Positions 12,584 to 12,953 of a DNA stretch of 12,953 nt are shown in pieces. Position numbers and translations under genes: made by a program. The first letter of the stretch is position 1; every line of letters starts with the position of its first letter. The stretch is from Actinomycetota bacterium (GTDB lineage Bacteria; Actinomycetota; Actinomycetes; Streptosporangiales; Streptosporangiaceae), in contig PMOU01000132.1 of the NCBI GenBank assembly GCA_003161205.1, positions 4,229 to 17,181 of the forward strand. The letters run 5' to 3'. The notes under the pieces were generated by a model that searched no databases, was not told where the DNA came from, and was given only the letters and a program-made list of their open reading frames with translations.

Positions 12584-12953
12584 AGCCTATCCGCTAGCAC
12601 GTCCAGGATCTGCTGCCCGTACCGGGCCAGCTTGGTCTCGCCCACGCCGTTCACCGAGGCCAGCCCGGCCAGCGTGGACGGCGGCGAGGTGGCGATGAGA
12701 CGCAGGGTCGCGTCGTGGAAGATCACGTACGGTGGTATTCCCTGTTCTTTCGCGACCGCCGCCCGCCAGGCCCGCAACCGCTCGAACGCCGGCTCGGCTT
12801 CGGGCGGCAGCTCCGCGGGGACCGGCCGGCCCTTCGCCGCCCGTCGCGACTTCGCCCCGTCGGTCCCCGCAGCGCCAGTCCCGGCAGCGCCAGTCCCGGC
12901 CGCGCCAGTCCCGGCCGCCGCACCGCGCCCGCTCCGCGCCGCCGGCACCTTGG
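12574..12953 (-). CDS. recQ: HRDC-domain C-terminus of a helicase, probably RecQ (partial)
   Basis: This is the 3' end of a leftward gene whose start lies beyond the right edge; the stop is at 12574-12576. The last 78 or so residues form an HRDC domain: AFERLRAWRAAVAKEQGIP, PYVIFHDATLRLIAT, and the helix-hairpin-like VNGVGETKLARYGQQILDVL. HRDC domains bind nucleic acid at the end of RecQ and related helicases. PPYVIFHDATLR is closer to actinobacterial RecQ as I recall it than to UvrD2, which also ends in HRDC, but UvrD2 is not excluded. Before the domain is a low-complexity linker of Ala, Gly and Thr built from a 15-bp repeat. The helicase core is not in the window. Confidence 0.68.
   Translation of the reverse strand, partial: KVPAARSGRGAAAGTGAAGTGAAGTGAAGTDGAKSRRAAKGRPVPAELPPEAEPAFERLRAWRAAVAKEQGIPPYVIFHDATLRLIATSPPSTLAGLASVNGVGETKLARYGQQILDVLADRLTG
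12872..12916 (-). repeat. 15-bp tandem repeat, three copies, in helicase linker
   Basis: The unit GCGCCAGTCCCGGCA (plus strand) occurs at 12872-12886, 12887-12901 and 12902-12916 with a single A/C difference at its last base, and degenerate half units flank it. It encodes repeated AAGTG-type pentapeptides in the linker before the HRDC domain. Being in frame, copy-number change would only alter linker length. Confidence 0.85.

Noticed and set aside
1..12953. CRISPR arrays, tRNA or rRNA genes, insertion sequences, phage or toxin-antitoxin genes
   Set aside because: I looked for spaced direct repeats, cloverleaf ends, transposase motifs and paired small genes and saw none; the only tandem repeats are the short coding ones and the AATT tract.

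Overview
The window is a very GC-rich actinobacterial chromosome segment, about 70% G+C by eye, with GTG and TTG starts, 4-nt gene overlaps and mostly G/C third codon positions. The left edge carries the conserved order alaS - ruvX (yqgF) - mltG, which is typical of Actinomycetota such as mycobacteria and streptomycetes. The genus cannot be told from the sequence. In those genomes mltG is usually followed by aroE, and no aroE is present here.

Layout. 1-2542: rightward housekeeping block with the 3' end of alaS, ruvX for the Holliday-junction resolvase-like YqgF protein, and mltG for the endolytic murein transglycosylase, which has a long proline-rich cytoplasmic tail. 2568-3114: a degenerate scar where the last third of a leftward EamA/DMT permease gene abuts the DNA-binding end of a rightward AraC-type regulator gene that also has a frameshift. 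Both are broken at their 5' ends. 3133-4159: leftward NUDIX hydrolase and MmcQ/YjbR-like protein, separated by a strikingly AT-rich spacer. 4201-6173: rightward MFS exporter and HAD-type phosphatase, closely spaced and perhaps overlapping. 6170-7427: leftward pair of a DUF1707 protein with a repetitive beta-rich tail and a small HEAGH-motif (M41-like) protein. 7598-10007: rightward three-gene operon with a TetR regulator, ABC ATPase and ABC-2 permease joined by ATGA overlaps, with a perfect operator palindrome just upstream. 10055-10480: leftward osmC-like peroxidase gene. 10537-12552: a large rightward gene that fuses an LCM/PPM-type SAM methyltransferase to a tandem pair of MarR-like winged-helix units. 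12574-12953: the HRDC end of a leftward helicase, probably RecQ, cut by the window edge.

How they work together. The tetR-ABC operon looks like a self-regulated DrrAB-type efflux system. The MFS-HAD pair suggests coupled export and dephosphorylation, but no substrate can be named. The osmC gene is divergent from the methyltransferase-MarR fusion, an arrangement reminiscent of ohr/ohrR. The most novel objects are that fusion, the stand-alone M41-like protein paired with a DUF1707 protein, and the head-to-head deletion scar just after mltG, where the expected synteny breaks. No rRNA, tRNA, CRISPR array, insertion sequence or phage gene was recognised.
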